Assembly: GCA_037783415.1 (NCBI GenBank)
Contig: JAZGTN010000015.1
Location: forward strand, 2,108,001-2,172,000
DNA length: 64,000 bases
From: Leptasterias polaris
Lineage: Eukaryota > Echinodermata > Asteroidea > Forcipulatida > Asteriidae
Direction of reading: 5' to 3'
The first letter of the stretch is position 1, and each line of letters opens with the position of its first letter. The notes beneath the pieces are model-generated. The model was given only the letters and a program-made list of their open reading frames with translations. It searched no databases and was not told where the DNA came from. This document shows positions 24,651 through 36,400 of the stretch, in pieces. Position numbers and translations under genes: made by a program.

Positions 24651-25690
24651 TCCACAACCAGGACTTTGGATTTGTTAGTCATTGCAGACAGTGCTCCAGA
24701 AAAGACCAACAAACTTTGGGAGTGACAGTGACACTGGTGCAACAGTTCTGGCTACTTTCTTTGTCACACACTGTAATGAAAACTTTTTACTTTTTATTTT
24801 AACAGTATTTTTTATAACCCTGGTAGGATGCCAGTTTCTGTTACACTGCACTGACGCTCGTGGTATAAAGTTTCTCTGCAAATGCAACTGAAGTTTCAAC
24901 TAATATTTGTTCATATTTTCACCTGATTTAAGATGAGCTGAATTTTGTTCCATACCTCATGTCCATAACTACACTTTTGATGGGTCAACAGGCATAATAT
25001 ATATCTACAGGTGACATTATTCCAGAAAATATCAAGTAGATCTACACTTTTGTTGTAAACATCTTGAACTGATTGACGTGTGAGCATGTGTGCGCATGCC
25101 CGAAATGGGTAGCAACTCCGGTCGACTTTCTCATCAACTAAAGCAAAGCATTCGATTGGTGTTACTGTTAGTTTGATATTGATACTACGTAGTACTATTT
25201 TGATGTGAAACTACAAAGTGTCGACTGCATGATGATTACTGAACTACTGCAAATAATCGACACCCTGATTCCTGAATGAGCATGGTGAACTTGCTATAAT
25301 TATATTATGAGCATTATTATCGTGTGCGCAAGTTTTCACATACAGATTCAGTACAGAAAGTTACAACAGAGATGTCAATTAAATTAACAACTTTTATTTT
25401 ATTTTCAAAAATAATGTCACCCACTTGACACCTCGGATAAAATCAACAATTCTGAACCCAGCAGTTCTCTGGAATTCGAATTAAATAAAAGGAAAAGGGG
25501 AACTAAGCTTCGGCTTCCTCCATTAATAGGTAAATATGAAAATAAATAAAATTGTTTGCAATGGCAAGAGACCTTTGAAGTTTGAGTCTTTGACTCCTTC
25601 GGCAGAGTCCGACCTTGGGGCGCCTTATGTACTTGAGTTTAGACTCCAGTTAATTAATTTAAAAAGAAAAGAAAAATTATACTCGGCGAG
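24651..25690. other. Gene-free intron stretch
   Basis: Short open frames only, none with a recognisable domain. No element ends seen. Confidence 0.4.
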
Positions 25691-25694
25691 TACT

Positions 25695-25775
25695 GCTGAT
25701 ACTTGCGATAATCGTAACCCACCACCCTCCAGTCTGCGACCGTCGGAAGAATGGTGGATTACGATTATCGAATTG
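25695..25775. repeat. Hairpin repeat (CGATAATCGTAACCCACCA)
   Basis: GCGATAATCGTAACCCACCA is followed about 30 bases later by its inverted form TGGTGGATTACGATTATCG. The arms are about 19 bases with two mismatches; the loop is GC-rich. It may be a small MITE or a structured RNA stem. Confidence 0.6.
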
Positions 25776-26160
25776 AACTGCTGAGCATGCTGAGTGACTG
25801 ATTCTTTTCTTTCTATTTTATTACTATTTAGTATTAGAGGACTAGGACGAGACTAAACTCTAAACTGACCTAGTCGAGGCTAGTCTATATACTACTATAT
25901 AGCTCTAGAGAGTTAATTTTGTTAGATTACAACAGGTTTGTGCTCTTTAAACATTTCATAGAATGGTTTCCATCGGTTAAATCAGATATAAAAACCAAAA
26001 GAGTCGACAATTATATAAAATAAAATGGTTAAGAAAAAATTAATATTGAGAAATGTGTCGGAAATACAGCCATTTACGTATGAAGTGTTGCATGTCACGT
26101 CACAACGTCAAGTGTCAACATATTATTGTTAAAAAATATCATCGTAAAAGTGTATTGTAC

Positions 26161-26319
26161 CTCATAATTGTTGGTTACAGGCTGCACATTCTCATCGTCC
26201 TCTTTCTTTCTTTTCTTTGATTCTGAGACAACTGGGTCGTTGAACGTGTAAGTTCGTTTCCTGATGCTCCTTCGAAAAGATCTCCGAAGGGATTGAAATT
26301 GCCGCGCAGCTAACGCCAT
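26161..26319 (-). CDS. First coding exon, probable upstream rhotekin isoform
   Basis: This minus-strand exon encodes 53 residues: MALAARQFQSLRRSFRRSIR, then KKRKKEDDENVQ and a final NNYE. It is strongly basic at first, then KKRKK (a possible nuclear signal), then acidic. The ATG lies in a CG-rich leader (GCGTTAGCTGCGCGGCAATT is coding), and the exon ends GAG before GTACAA in phase 0. The only downstream minus-strand acceptor recognised, the HR1 exon at 4345, is also phase 0, and vertebrate rhotekin also has an alternative basic N-terminus in this place. I infer it is the distal alternative first exon of rhotekin. The peptide itself is not one I recognise; it could instead start an unrelated gene with exons I missed. 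Confidence 0.55.
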
Positions 26320-26530
26320 TTTGTCCTCTGCGGTGCCGGTGGTAACTGTTCAAATCACAAGAGGGCGCTAGGCCAAACTAAGCATCGGCTCTCAGCGCCC
26401 GCGTAGTCGGTGGCTGATTTCCGCCAACAACTAAACACCTTTCCCTAATTTTACGGCGTAAAAACGGCGTTATATTGCCTTATTACGGCGTTATAACGCC
26501 CTGCTACGGCATTATAACACGCTAAATTTT
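26320..26530 (-). promoter_or_regulatory. CpG-containing promoter region of the 26.3-kb first exon
   Basis: The stretch right of the start codon is clearly richer in CpG than its surroundings. It holds CACAAGAGGGCGCTAGGC at 26356-26373, close to a CTCF-type core, and several GGCGTTA / TAACGCC inverted motifs at 26455-26522. No TATA box is evident. Position, composition and the adjacent start codon are the only support. Confidence 0.45.
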
Positions 26531-26624
26531 TAAATTATAGGCATTCATTCTAGAAATGTATTTATGTGAGTACTCTTCTACGGAAGTGTATAAAGGACAT
26601 GGTAAAAAAGGAAGCTATTCCGCC

Positions 26625-26945
26625 CGCCGCCGGGTGGATTACTATTTCGCCCGGGCGGATTACTATTTCGCGAACAGGAACGGTAGCCACGGGGGGGGGG
26701 GGGGCGGCCTTGGGGCCTTAGGGGGATGGGGGCACGCCCCCCCCCCCCCAACTTGCAGTCCCCCCCCAAAAAAAAATATATATATAAATTGTTATAGTGC
26801 TCACAAAAAAGAAAATGAAAAATGCTTGTTTGTAGAAGTAGTGAACGATAGCGATCGCTACCGCGGCAAAAATTCAAAGAATATAAGAAGATGGTTGCCC
26901 CCTTTTAGCGTCCCCCACCAACTGCCCCCCCCCCCCCCCCTCCAC
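26625..26945. other. Extreme G and C tracts
   Basis: A run of 14 G at 26691-26704, further G5-G4 runs to about 26732, a C13 run at 26737-26749, C7 at about 26760 and a C-run near 26926-26941. The plus strand could form a G-quadruplex or a long G:C hairpin. Open frames here give low-complexity Gly/Pro peptides and are not genes. Confidence 0.7.
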
Positions 26946-29900
26946 TGTGCGCCTCTCCTTAACTTGTTCGTTGTGTGGATTTTGAGCCCTGGTTTAACGT
27001 TTGCTTTTGGTGATTTATGTGGTTTGAGCTAGCATAGTGATATTTCATGATTAATTGAGAAAAATATAAACCCAGAATAAAACCCAAAGATCGAATCAGA
27101 TGCACGCACATTCGAATAATATTGTTTTCAGCACACAGCCAGCACATAGCATAATATTTTACATAAAAAACAAGTTACCAAGGTCTGCTGATCACGGCAT
27201 TGTAGAAGTGCGTCTGGCCAAACCTAGTGAATAAAAAGTAGGCCTAATGTAATTGTATTCAAAAAATATAAATAAATGTAGAAATAAATAAAGCAGTAGG
27301 CATGCAGGCCCACACATTTTCAAATAAACCAGAACAAAACATAATGTGTATTTCTAAAACAGATGGTTGGAATGTTGTTTAAAGAACATAATGTTAAATT
27401 TACCCAGTCAGTTTTTTTATGTGGTTTATAACTTGATAAAATGAGAAAAAAACTTTAAAATTGATAACAATTTACTCTTGTTGTTAGGGGTATTATAAAG
27501 ACTGGGTGCTCCATAAGACAATTTCTGTAAAACATCTATCGGGAGGATAGGCCTATTAAGTACAGGGACAAAGAAAAGAACAAAAGATTGCTCGACTGGG
27601 ACGCATTTCTGAGAATGTGAGTATCTATTAGCGAATTGAAAAACGCAACTCAGTGTTTTAAAACCCAGAAATGAAGCTCCCCTGAATGTACAGGAATAGA
27701 CATCTTAAGGTTCAGTTCAGGGTTAAAGGTTCAAGGTTCATTCAGTCACAAGGGCGGTCTTTTCATCTTTGTGATTTCAATTTTGCCTCTTTCAAGAAAA
27801 TATGAAAGCACAGGAAGATCAGTAAAAAATCCTGAGAAAACCGATAAAATCAAGACAAATATTTCTGATTTTCACCATTATAGTCATAACCATTCATTAT
27901 TTAAATATTTCCCAACAATCTACCACCATAAACAACTTATGACAGATTCCTTCAACCAGTTGAAATCCCTTCTTACCCAGCCCTACTTGGAACAAACCAC
28001 AACCAACTAAGTCCTTTATTTCCTTTGTTCCGTATTTATTTCCTTTGTATAAATATCAAAACTCTTGTTGACAGAATAAAGCATTTCCACCTGAATACGT
28101 TGACAAATAAGCATAAAATTAGTTTACCCAATAATCTCTTCCATAAACAAACTCCAAAATATATGAGCAACAACATACTTTGATAAACACTTACCAGTTA
28201 TAAACATAAAATTTGCATAAATTTACATAAATTGTAATCTCAACAAAACATTTTAAGTATTGATAATTGTTTGCAATTCTCCAAAGACTTGAAACATTTT
28301 AGATTTCGCAAAGTTTATCTTATTAAATGCCACTTTTTTAATTTTCGTCTTAATTTACAAGCAACACATGATTATTGTTTAAGACACTTAAAACATTGTA
28401 TTACAATTTTTTTTTCCTTTGAGAAAAGAAATTCAAAGAGTTATTCTTTCCACAAATCAAAGTGTTTGTGGAACTTGATAACAAATTGTGATTTAATCTT
28501 GTTTTAGGTCAAAGGATTAAAAAGAAATTCCCAGTGATTGGATACGCAGTTTTACAAAATTTCATTGATTATTTTGATGACACATTTTAGGAGAATTTGA
28601 GGATTAGAAAATAAAAGTTTTCTCCCAATATTCATTGATTTACCATCTTTTTGTGTGCAATGAATAATAGGTGAACATTTCTGTAGCTACTGATTCAATC
28701 TATACTGATTATTTATATGTAACCATTTTAATGTTATTTTCTTGTTGTGCCTTGGATTTTCCATTTTTACCGTTTTAAAATAATTTAATTTAATATGTAC
28801 AATTTGATGCAATTTTGCCTCTGGCTGTAAGTTCGAATTTGAATAAACCATGAACAAATAAATAAATGTATAAATAAACAAACTGAGTGCACTGTTCATA
28901 AATATGACGTGATTCTACTGAAGCCAGCGTTCTTAACTTTTTCAGTGATTAGCCAGGAGGGTCAGTTAGCTTGTCATTTGATTGGTCCATCAGCCTCTAG
29001 GAAAATTAGTCAAAAATTTGACAACCAGATTTTTAAAAATAAAACTGTTATTCTGACATACTCTCTACCTGTAAAACTCTATATATTTGTGGTGAAATAA
29101 AAACTAACTGGAAGCACAACCCTTACAGAGGCTGCATCGCCATGATCAAAGAAGGCCTGTGGTTGGCCTAATTACTGCACACACGCATGCATCGGACCTA
29201 GCATCTTTAACACTTACCCATTTAACCAGCAGTGTGTTGGGTTTTCTGGAGGTATATATGTGACCAAAAGTGAGCTAAATGACAGGAATTTATTAATGTT
29301 GTTTAAAAATATGAAAACAAAATAGGTGAAGTGACTTTAAATTTTGAAAATGGCCAAGTTAATATTAAAAGGATGAGTAAGTGAAAAAAAAAAATGAATA
29401 AATAAAAAAAATTGTGGCTAGGATTTGTGGTTAAATTAATGGCTTGGTTGACATCATCTGATATATAAAAAATATAAAAATTTAAGGCAAGACGACGTTT
29501 TGGACTATATTTGTCAGTTACATGTACATTTAAATTATAGAATACCAACTAGATCATTACGGAAACCTCCACTAAATAATTTCTGAGTTTGGCCACAAAA
29601 ACTCAGAAAGTTTCCATCCTTTCCACAGCAGTGGCTGTGTTTACATTTAATTACTTCGGTCAATAAACTTAATGGACCATGATGTAAATTTACCCCAGCC
29701 GTCAGCATCACTATTTGTTTGTGCATGATCCAATTAACTCCGCTGTTTAGAAAAGGAATTACATGTAGATAACAGGTGTTGTTATACATTGATACCTCAC
29801 CATGCAATGCCTCAAATCCCATATAGGTATTGTTTTAGCCTCTTTTTAATAGAGCTTTCCGGTAATGATGTCCCAGTTTGTAGTATAAACAAAGGGCATA

Positions 29901-31040
29901 GTAATAACATATACAGTCAAAACTGTTCACGAAAAAGGAACACAAATATTTTTCTGTCGGACAAATTTCTTTCCTTTTTATACTAAAATATCTGTTCAAA
30001 AAAAGTATGAAAGATTAAAGTACATTTATGGACCCTTTCATGATTGGCAATGTACAACACCAACTACCAATTATGTAACACAATAATTAGCATTGTTTAG
30101 AAGATGGGGAAACAATCCATATTGAACAAGGTCAAGTTAATGAGAAACTTTTATCACGAAGCTCGTGGCTGAATCCATTGACTTCGGCGACCTACAGGGA
30201 TGAGATTGTGAGAAGTCGAAAAAGGTCGAAAATTGAATGCGGATGAGCAACAAAGACTTGGCTGAAAAACTCAATACCAACAATACACGTAACTCATTGC
30301 TTCTTCATCGTGGCATTTTGAGTTTGCAGGGCCATCCATAGCCACAGCTATCAGGTCAGGCACAGATTCTTATTTTTGTCTGTCGGCAAAATGTAGCCAT
30401 TTTAGAATAAGGCCATATCTGAATTGGCTACAACTATGGCTATGAATGTTGCTAAGCGTGTTGCTAAGGACGTCCTACTTCAATACATCATGATGTGATG
30501 ATCTAGCCGCAGCCGCAGCAGTAGTCATAGCTGTAGCCACAAATTTGGACACAGCCTTTATCACATTTTGAAGTATCAACAATTACAGTGGCAAGTAACT
30601 CCTAACCAAAATGCAGAAAAATTTTCATTTAAAAAAAAAACTAACAAAACTTAATGACAACTTTAAATCCTGTGACGTGTTTATCATTGTTTGACTCAAT
30701 TCAAAAACAACTCTGCTTTGAACAGACAGATAACCAATGGGAGGAAATTGGCAAAAGTCTTTAAATAAAAAGGGCAGATTCAAGAGAGTTTTGTGGCAAG
30801 TTTCAGGCCTGGAATTTCATTGTTGAAGAGGGCAAGGTCATTTTCATTTTGTAAAGGACATGTCCATTGCAAAATCTGAAAGTCTATGGGAAACTTTTGG
30901 TAGGGCACTGAGGCCAATCAGGACAACAGAGACCATGGCCCCCAGAGCCTCTTTGTTATTCCAGACCTGAAGTCTACTTCTGGTTATTGGCAAGCTCTTT
31001 TTTTTAACAGAATCCAATGGGAGAATTTTGAAAAACATCC
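26946..31040. other. AT-rich gene-poor stretch
   Basis: This lies between the rhotekin upstream promoter and the FAM20 gene 3' end. Bases 27395-27445 are a 3' fragment (AATTTACCCAGTCAG) of the second SINE family. Bases 30800-30990 are a copy of the GGGAAACTTTTGGTAGGGCA repeat. No open frame has a recognisable domain, and I found no splice-bounded exon. Confidence 0.45.
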
Positions 31041-31044
31041 ATCA

Positions 31045-31430
31045 AAGGCAAAGTATTCCTTTGGTTTTTAGAACCGTTCGATTGTTTTAATCCTATGTTA
31101 ATGTAAATACAATAAAACTAAACTGTGAAAAATTCATTTCAAAAGGTGGTAGCATTTTTGTGATATTGCTGAATATCTGGAGCAGTTTTGTCCATGCAGG
31201 AAGAATAAACCGTAATTGGAAAACACAATCTGAGAAAAGTTTCAAGCAGAAATTTGTCTCAGATTGAAATGTTTTTGAATCCCTCTCTCTTTTACCACAT
31301 TCCTTTGAAGGGAATTGTTTCTCAACAGGGGAATGGTGTACATTATTAACAGCTGCAGTGTTTCTTACCAAGTCAGTTTTTATGCTCATTAATATTTGGA
31401 GTAATTACCAAAGGTATACCCTCCCTTTAA
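31045..31430. mobile_element. MITE with GTATACCTTTGGT ends (copy 1)
   Basis: It begins GGCAAAGTATTCCTTTGGTT and ends GGTAATTACTCC-complementary, ...ACCAAAGGTATACCCTCCCT. Internally it has AACCGTTCGATTGTTTTAAT and AGGAAGAATAAACCGTAATT. The same order is found at 39598-40013 and, 5'-diverged, at 42190-42485. Confidence 0.65.
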
Positions 31431-31834
31431 AATCATATAAAACATTGCCCTAACATTTGAAAAAAAAAAAAAAAAAAAAAAAAAGTGAACAAACATTAAA
31501 AGTTTCTACCTGGATACAACATGGATTTCCGCCAAAAATAAAACAAAATTAAGAGGTCTGGGTAAAAGTGGCAACTAGTTCTTTTAAAAGCGGAAAGAAA
31601 TTCATAATCAGATTACCTTGAAATGGGAGGACACCTGAGAGGAGAATGCATATAAAATATGCTAACAATAAAGTGACAGTTTAATAAATGTGAAGTTGCA
31701 TTGGGGACAAATGGATAGATTTTACCCTTGCACTGTATACTCGGTACTTTCCCAAGTTCTGTGGAAAAAAAAACCACCTCAGGCAATGAGACATCTGCTC
31801 TAGAATAGCAAAGGACTCGGGAAAGTACTACAGT

Positions 31835-32445
31835 GCTTAAAGAGGGAGGGAATGACATATTCAATTTTGAGATCGTACTCATTTTCCAATAGGTAGAGTC
31901 CTTATTACAAGTCTCTAACCTCACGTTAAAGTGGCGTAAACTTCCATTGCATTCGATACCCTTCCAGTGCAAAATTTGTCAACATCCAAAACATCTGATG
32001 ACATCATTCTGAGAAAAATGGGTCTCTACATTTTTGTACGGGAATGTTTTTAGTTCATTCCTGACTTTTGATAATATTTGTTCAAAACTGCCTTAAATTT
32101 GACCTGTTCATTTGGACAAAAAATTCCTTCCTGGAATGCAAAGATTCATTAGTTGTTAAAATCAGTAGACAACTTGATTCAAATTTTGCTGTGTAAAAGT
32201 CAGTTATGAGCTAAAACATCCCTGTACAAAAATGTAGAGACCCATTTGTCTCAGAATGATGTTATCAGAGGTTTTGGATGTTGACAAATTTTGCACTGGA
32301 AGGGTATTGAACACAATGGCAATTTACACCATTTTAATGTTAGGTTATAGATTTGTTATCTTTTCCCCCAGTCACATGAGGACTCTATCTATTGTAAAAT
32401 GAGTACATCACAAAATTGAATCAGTCACTTCCCTTCCTCCTTAAT
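31835..32445. mobile_element. Foldback element, ~200-bp inverted arms (copy 1)
   Basis: The left arm (about 31835-32045) and right arm (about 32215-32445) are inverted copies. Matching blocks include TTTGTCAACATCCAAAACAT with ATTTTGGATGTTGACAAATT-type sequence, GGGTCTCTACATTTTTGTAC with GTACAAAAATGTAGAGACCC, and AGAGTCC with GGACTCT at the outer part. The centre is unpaired. Copies occur at 35885-36330 and 41560-42005. Frames on the minus strand are repeat by-products. Confidence 0.85.
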
Positions 32446-32564
32446 TAATACACATCGGTGTCAGGGCAAACACCACGTAATAACAATGAGACAGCTTGTG
32501 CAGACAAACAAATATTCTGGCTGAAGGCCTGTACAAACCAAATGCGAATGCACCTTTAACAAAA

Positions 32565-32690
32565 TGTGACGCCACATGCCAATGTCTGACACTTCTCAGA
32601 AATAGAGAAATGACATTAAAAGTGAAGCCGCCATCTGAAACATCAGCATTGATACCAATGTGATGTGATGTCTCAAACCTTCTTTATGTT
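32565..32690 (-). repeat. Dispersed repeat shared with window end
   Basis: GTGACGCCACATGCCAATGT through GAAACATCAGCATTGATACC is the reverse of the sequence at 63890-64000 with small differences, so these are two inverted copies of one element about 31 kb apart. Confidence 0.65.
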
Positions 32691-32740
32691 GAAAAAGACT
32701 TACTTTACAATATAAAATAGCCGGGTTAGTCTGGTAGATA

Positions 32741-32930
32741 AAACAATGAAGATAGACTAGTGGTAGCACTTAATGACTAACTCATAACATTAAAAAACGC
32801 AAGAGCTTTCGTAGCAACAACTACTTCATCAGATGCAATGAAGGGAACAAGTCAAATACATGTGGTATAGATACTCCAATCATGTTATTAGGTAGTCATT
32901 AAGTGCTACCACTATCTTCATTACTTTACA
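32741..32930 (-). repeat. Inverted repeat with hammerhead-like centre
   Basis: The outer arms AGTGGTAGCACTTAATGACT (about 32760) and AGTCATTAAGTGCTACCACT (about 32896-32915) are inverted copies. Between them the minus strand reads CTGATGA (32832-32826), A, GTAG, TTGTTG, CTAC, GAAA (32810-32807), then GCTCTTGCG. This is the order of hammerhead ribozyme core boxes, except for one extra base between the first box and stem II. Confidence 0.55.
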
Positions 32931-33200
32931 GGCAATAATTTAGTGTTACTGGAAGCTCGTATTCTCATCAATTTGATGAGCAAATAAACTCAGTTTTGAG
33001 TTTGGCAGGAAGTGCTGGTTTTGGCACGGAACGTTGAATTAAAACACGGAATGGAAACATTTGCCAGAAGCAGAGGAAATAAATAAATAACATAACCAAC
33101 AGAATTGCAGGGTTTCGTTGATGCAATGCAATCGAATAAGAAAGCATCCAAACTCCTCAAGAACATTGAATAATTCGAAACAGTTTTGGCATGGAGAAAT

Positions 33201-33426
33201 TTACTTATCTGTTCGATCAACCAGGACATAGTCTTTTCCTTTAGTCTGAATGCACTTGTCGATTGTTTGCAGGACAGTCGCCAGACGTCTGTCCATAGCC
33301 TGAAGGTGATCTTCCGTTACCACTGGGGTGAGAGGGTCATGTGACATGGATGAGCGGAGAAGATCACTCAGGCGTGACTCGGGACGGGTCAGCGTTTGGA
33401 AATGAAGGTAGGTGGATCGTCGAACC
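33201..33426 (-). CDS. FAM20 kinase exon 9 (C-terminus)
   Basis: Acceptor TTCAAAG. Encodes VRRSTYLHFQTLTRPESRLS, then SMSHDPLTPVVTEDHLQAMD and RRLATVLQTIDKC, ending VDRTDK and TAA at 33203-33201. The length matches the end of FAM20 proteins. The terminal AAGTAA also resembles a donor, so a further small exon is possible but unlikely. Confidence 0.92.
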
Positions 33427-36400
33427 CTTTGAACAAAAACATAATAAATAATAAATAAATAATAAAAAAGAAAGCGCATAATGCAAAAGCCTCTAAGCGC
33501 ATAAAGAGAACAATAAAATATACAAAGAGTGAAAGATACATTACAAGTAAGCAGATCACAAATAAGCAGCTTCAAACAAATGAATAACATAAGAGTGAGA
33601 ACTCTTAATAATAATAATAAATAGTAATTTTTTATTTTTTATAATCCTTGCTTAATTTATCTGAAATAATGTTTCAAAGCGGCAACAGTATTTTCAAAGG
33701 AAAACGATTACTCAAGAAGCTCCAAAGAGTTCTGAAAATAAATATCGCGAGTGGGCACAGACTCTTTCAGTGCCAAGGTCGTACATGTACGATCTATTTT
33801 ATGTACTCAAAAGGTTTCATCAATCGTACATATACGACCCATGTTATCACGAAAGGGCACTATCACTCAAGAACTTCAATTGATCTTGAAATGTACCAAG
33901 GCAACACAAATCAGCAAGATACATTTTGTTTGGTGAGAAAGACTTATCATTATTTTTGTATTGTACGGAATTTCAAAAAAAACATCAAAAAGCTGGGCAT
34001 TTTAGGTTAAAATTCACACAACACTAGCGGGCACTGAAGGAGTAATACCAACATGAAGTGGCTAAGAGAGACATGATCGGTAACATACTTGCAGCATTGG
34101 TAGATAGGAGCAAGAAACGTGATGTCATCCTCATGCGGATTGCCAAATCCTTTACCATTGTCAAGAAACACAATGAATCCATTCTTCTTGTATTTACGCA
34201 GCATGTCAAAGTGATGTCGATCGTAATTCCCTACATCAAGACAAAGAAATACAACTTTGATCAGTGAGCTACAAATTTACACACAAAAAGTTGTTATTTA
34301 TTTAAAACATATTACTCAAAATGATTCTGTATGGACCATATAACTTTTGTTAACAAGATAAATGGCAAGATAAATGTACTGCACTGGTCATATCGAAATT
34401 TTTACATTTTGTGTCATAATTTCCTCACAATTCAAGAGTTACAAAAGTGACGGCTGAACAAGTTTTGAGATTTGCCCACTTTCGTCATATCAAAAGGCGA
34501 TAAAAATCAGACATTACAATCTCCACAAAATACAATGTTATGTTTTCTTCCATTGAGCTGTGTACAAATTAATGCCTGTAGGAAGTCCAAGCTCCGAGTC
34601 TCAACATGTGATGTCACAGGTCACATGGTCTAAACATATTAATCCTCTGCCTTTCGATAACATTTGTCAGTAGGTTGACCAACCATTTGACAACACTCAA
34701 CTGCATGAGTTGTGTATGGTGGCATAACTGTGCACACAACTATCTGTGTACACGTTCATACATTTATCAATATGTGTGTACTCTCTACATGCATTCACCA
34801 TATGAGTGGCATAGTGTATCTATCATTCAAAACCATAGTGGATGATATTGGGTAGTCAGACAGTAGGAGGGTTGACTGTACTGTGTAGATGCATTCACCA
34901 CATTATCATATTGTATGCCTGCATAGTTTACCTATCATTCAAAACCACTTTGGATGATATTGAAAGGTCAGACAGTTAGGTGCCTAACCCTCTAACTGTC
35001 TGACCACTTAAATTGTTTACAAATAATACTAAAAAACAATGAACTATCAATCACCCCGAAGAAACAAAATTGCTGACTTAAAATATGGTTTTCTTTCAAG
35101 ACTTTAGAATTGATAATAAAGCACTTTATAAAGAGAAGTTTAATTTCTTACGTAGAAAGAAGTCGAATATTCCTTGCTCGATGAGATCCAGGAAATATCG
35201 ACCTTTCATCCAAGAAGGTTGCTGGGAACAAAAACCAAAAAAAACCATGAAATTTCTATCTACAATGTTCACATTTATCGACCATTACATACAACACTCC
35301 AACCACACCATAGACCTATTTTGCATAATCACGTGCCACACAGGTAGAAAAATGGTGTTACAAGAATTATACATGATTGGTAAGGATAAGAAACATCACT
35401 GTTGAATTTTAGTCTGAAAGCTTACTGATTACGAAGTGCATACTAGAACCATTATTTCCTGACCCTAACTTTAAATTCCCCGAGAGCCCTGCCAATGAAG
35501 CTGTTACTCTGGAATGTTATTGATGATTCTAGTGAACTAAACAGTTTTCAATGTGATCATATTATTTATCTTCATGTACATTGGAGTTACTGATAACATT
35601 GTGTACTTCAGCCAACAATTCATAAACATCAACACTGAGATTTTGTTTTTCTCAAAATACAACTACCGATTGAAAGATTTATAAAAAATTAAAAAAACTA
35701 CAAACCTCCAAAAAATCCTGGCATATGTTTCTCCCCGTCCATCTGAAGACACACATAAGAAAACAAAAGAGGGTCTTTTAATAAAAATTGCAACAAAATT
35801 CTCAGGGTTTTTTTGAGCGAGAGAATTATGGAATTGCAATGAAATCTGTTAAAGGGCTTCGAGATCAAGTTCGGCTTTGTGATCCACTCATTTTCCAATA
35901 GAGTCCTCTTGGAAATGGGAAAAAAAGTTACAAGTCTCCAACCTCAAGTGGTTAGAGACATTAAAAAAATAGTGTAAATGCCACTGTATTTGATACCCTT
36001 CAAGTGCAATTTTTTGTCAAAATCCCAAACGTTCAATGACATCACATTTCAAAAATATGGTCTGTTCATTTTTGTACAGAGATTTTTCAACTCATGCCTG
36101 AATTCTGTTGTTTTTCAATCAAAACGGCATTGAATTTGAGCTGATGACTGGCGCAGAAATTCTTTTTTGGAATGTGCATACCCATTTGTTTCTGATGACT
36201 TCATGTTCCAAAATGCGCTCTGAAAGAGTATGAAATAAAGCGGCATGTTACACCATTGTAAGGTGACGCTAAAGACTTGTAATTTTCCCCCCACTTTTAC
36301 AGAGACTCTATCCATTGGATAAATTAACGCATCACAAAAATCTTTTTGACCTTGGAGCTCCACTGGAAAAATAGTTCCATAATGTGACACAACCTTGTTG

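Noticed and set aside
26556..27032. 158-residue Gly/Pro-rich plus-strand frame
   Set aside because: It is driven by poly-G and poly-C tracts, with no splice signals or domain.
31613..31972. 119-residue minus-strand frame
   Set aside because: It runs into the arm of a foldback element present three times in the window.
35085..35405. 106-residue plus-strand frame
   Set aside because: It is antisense to FAM20 exon 7 and its splice sites, with no recognisable domain.
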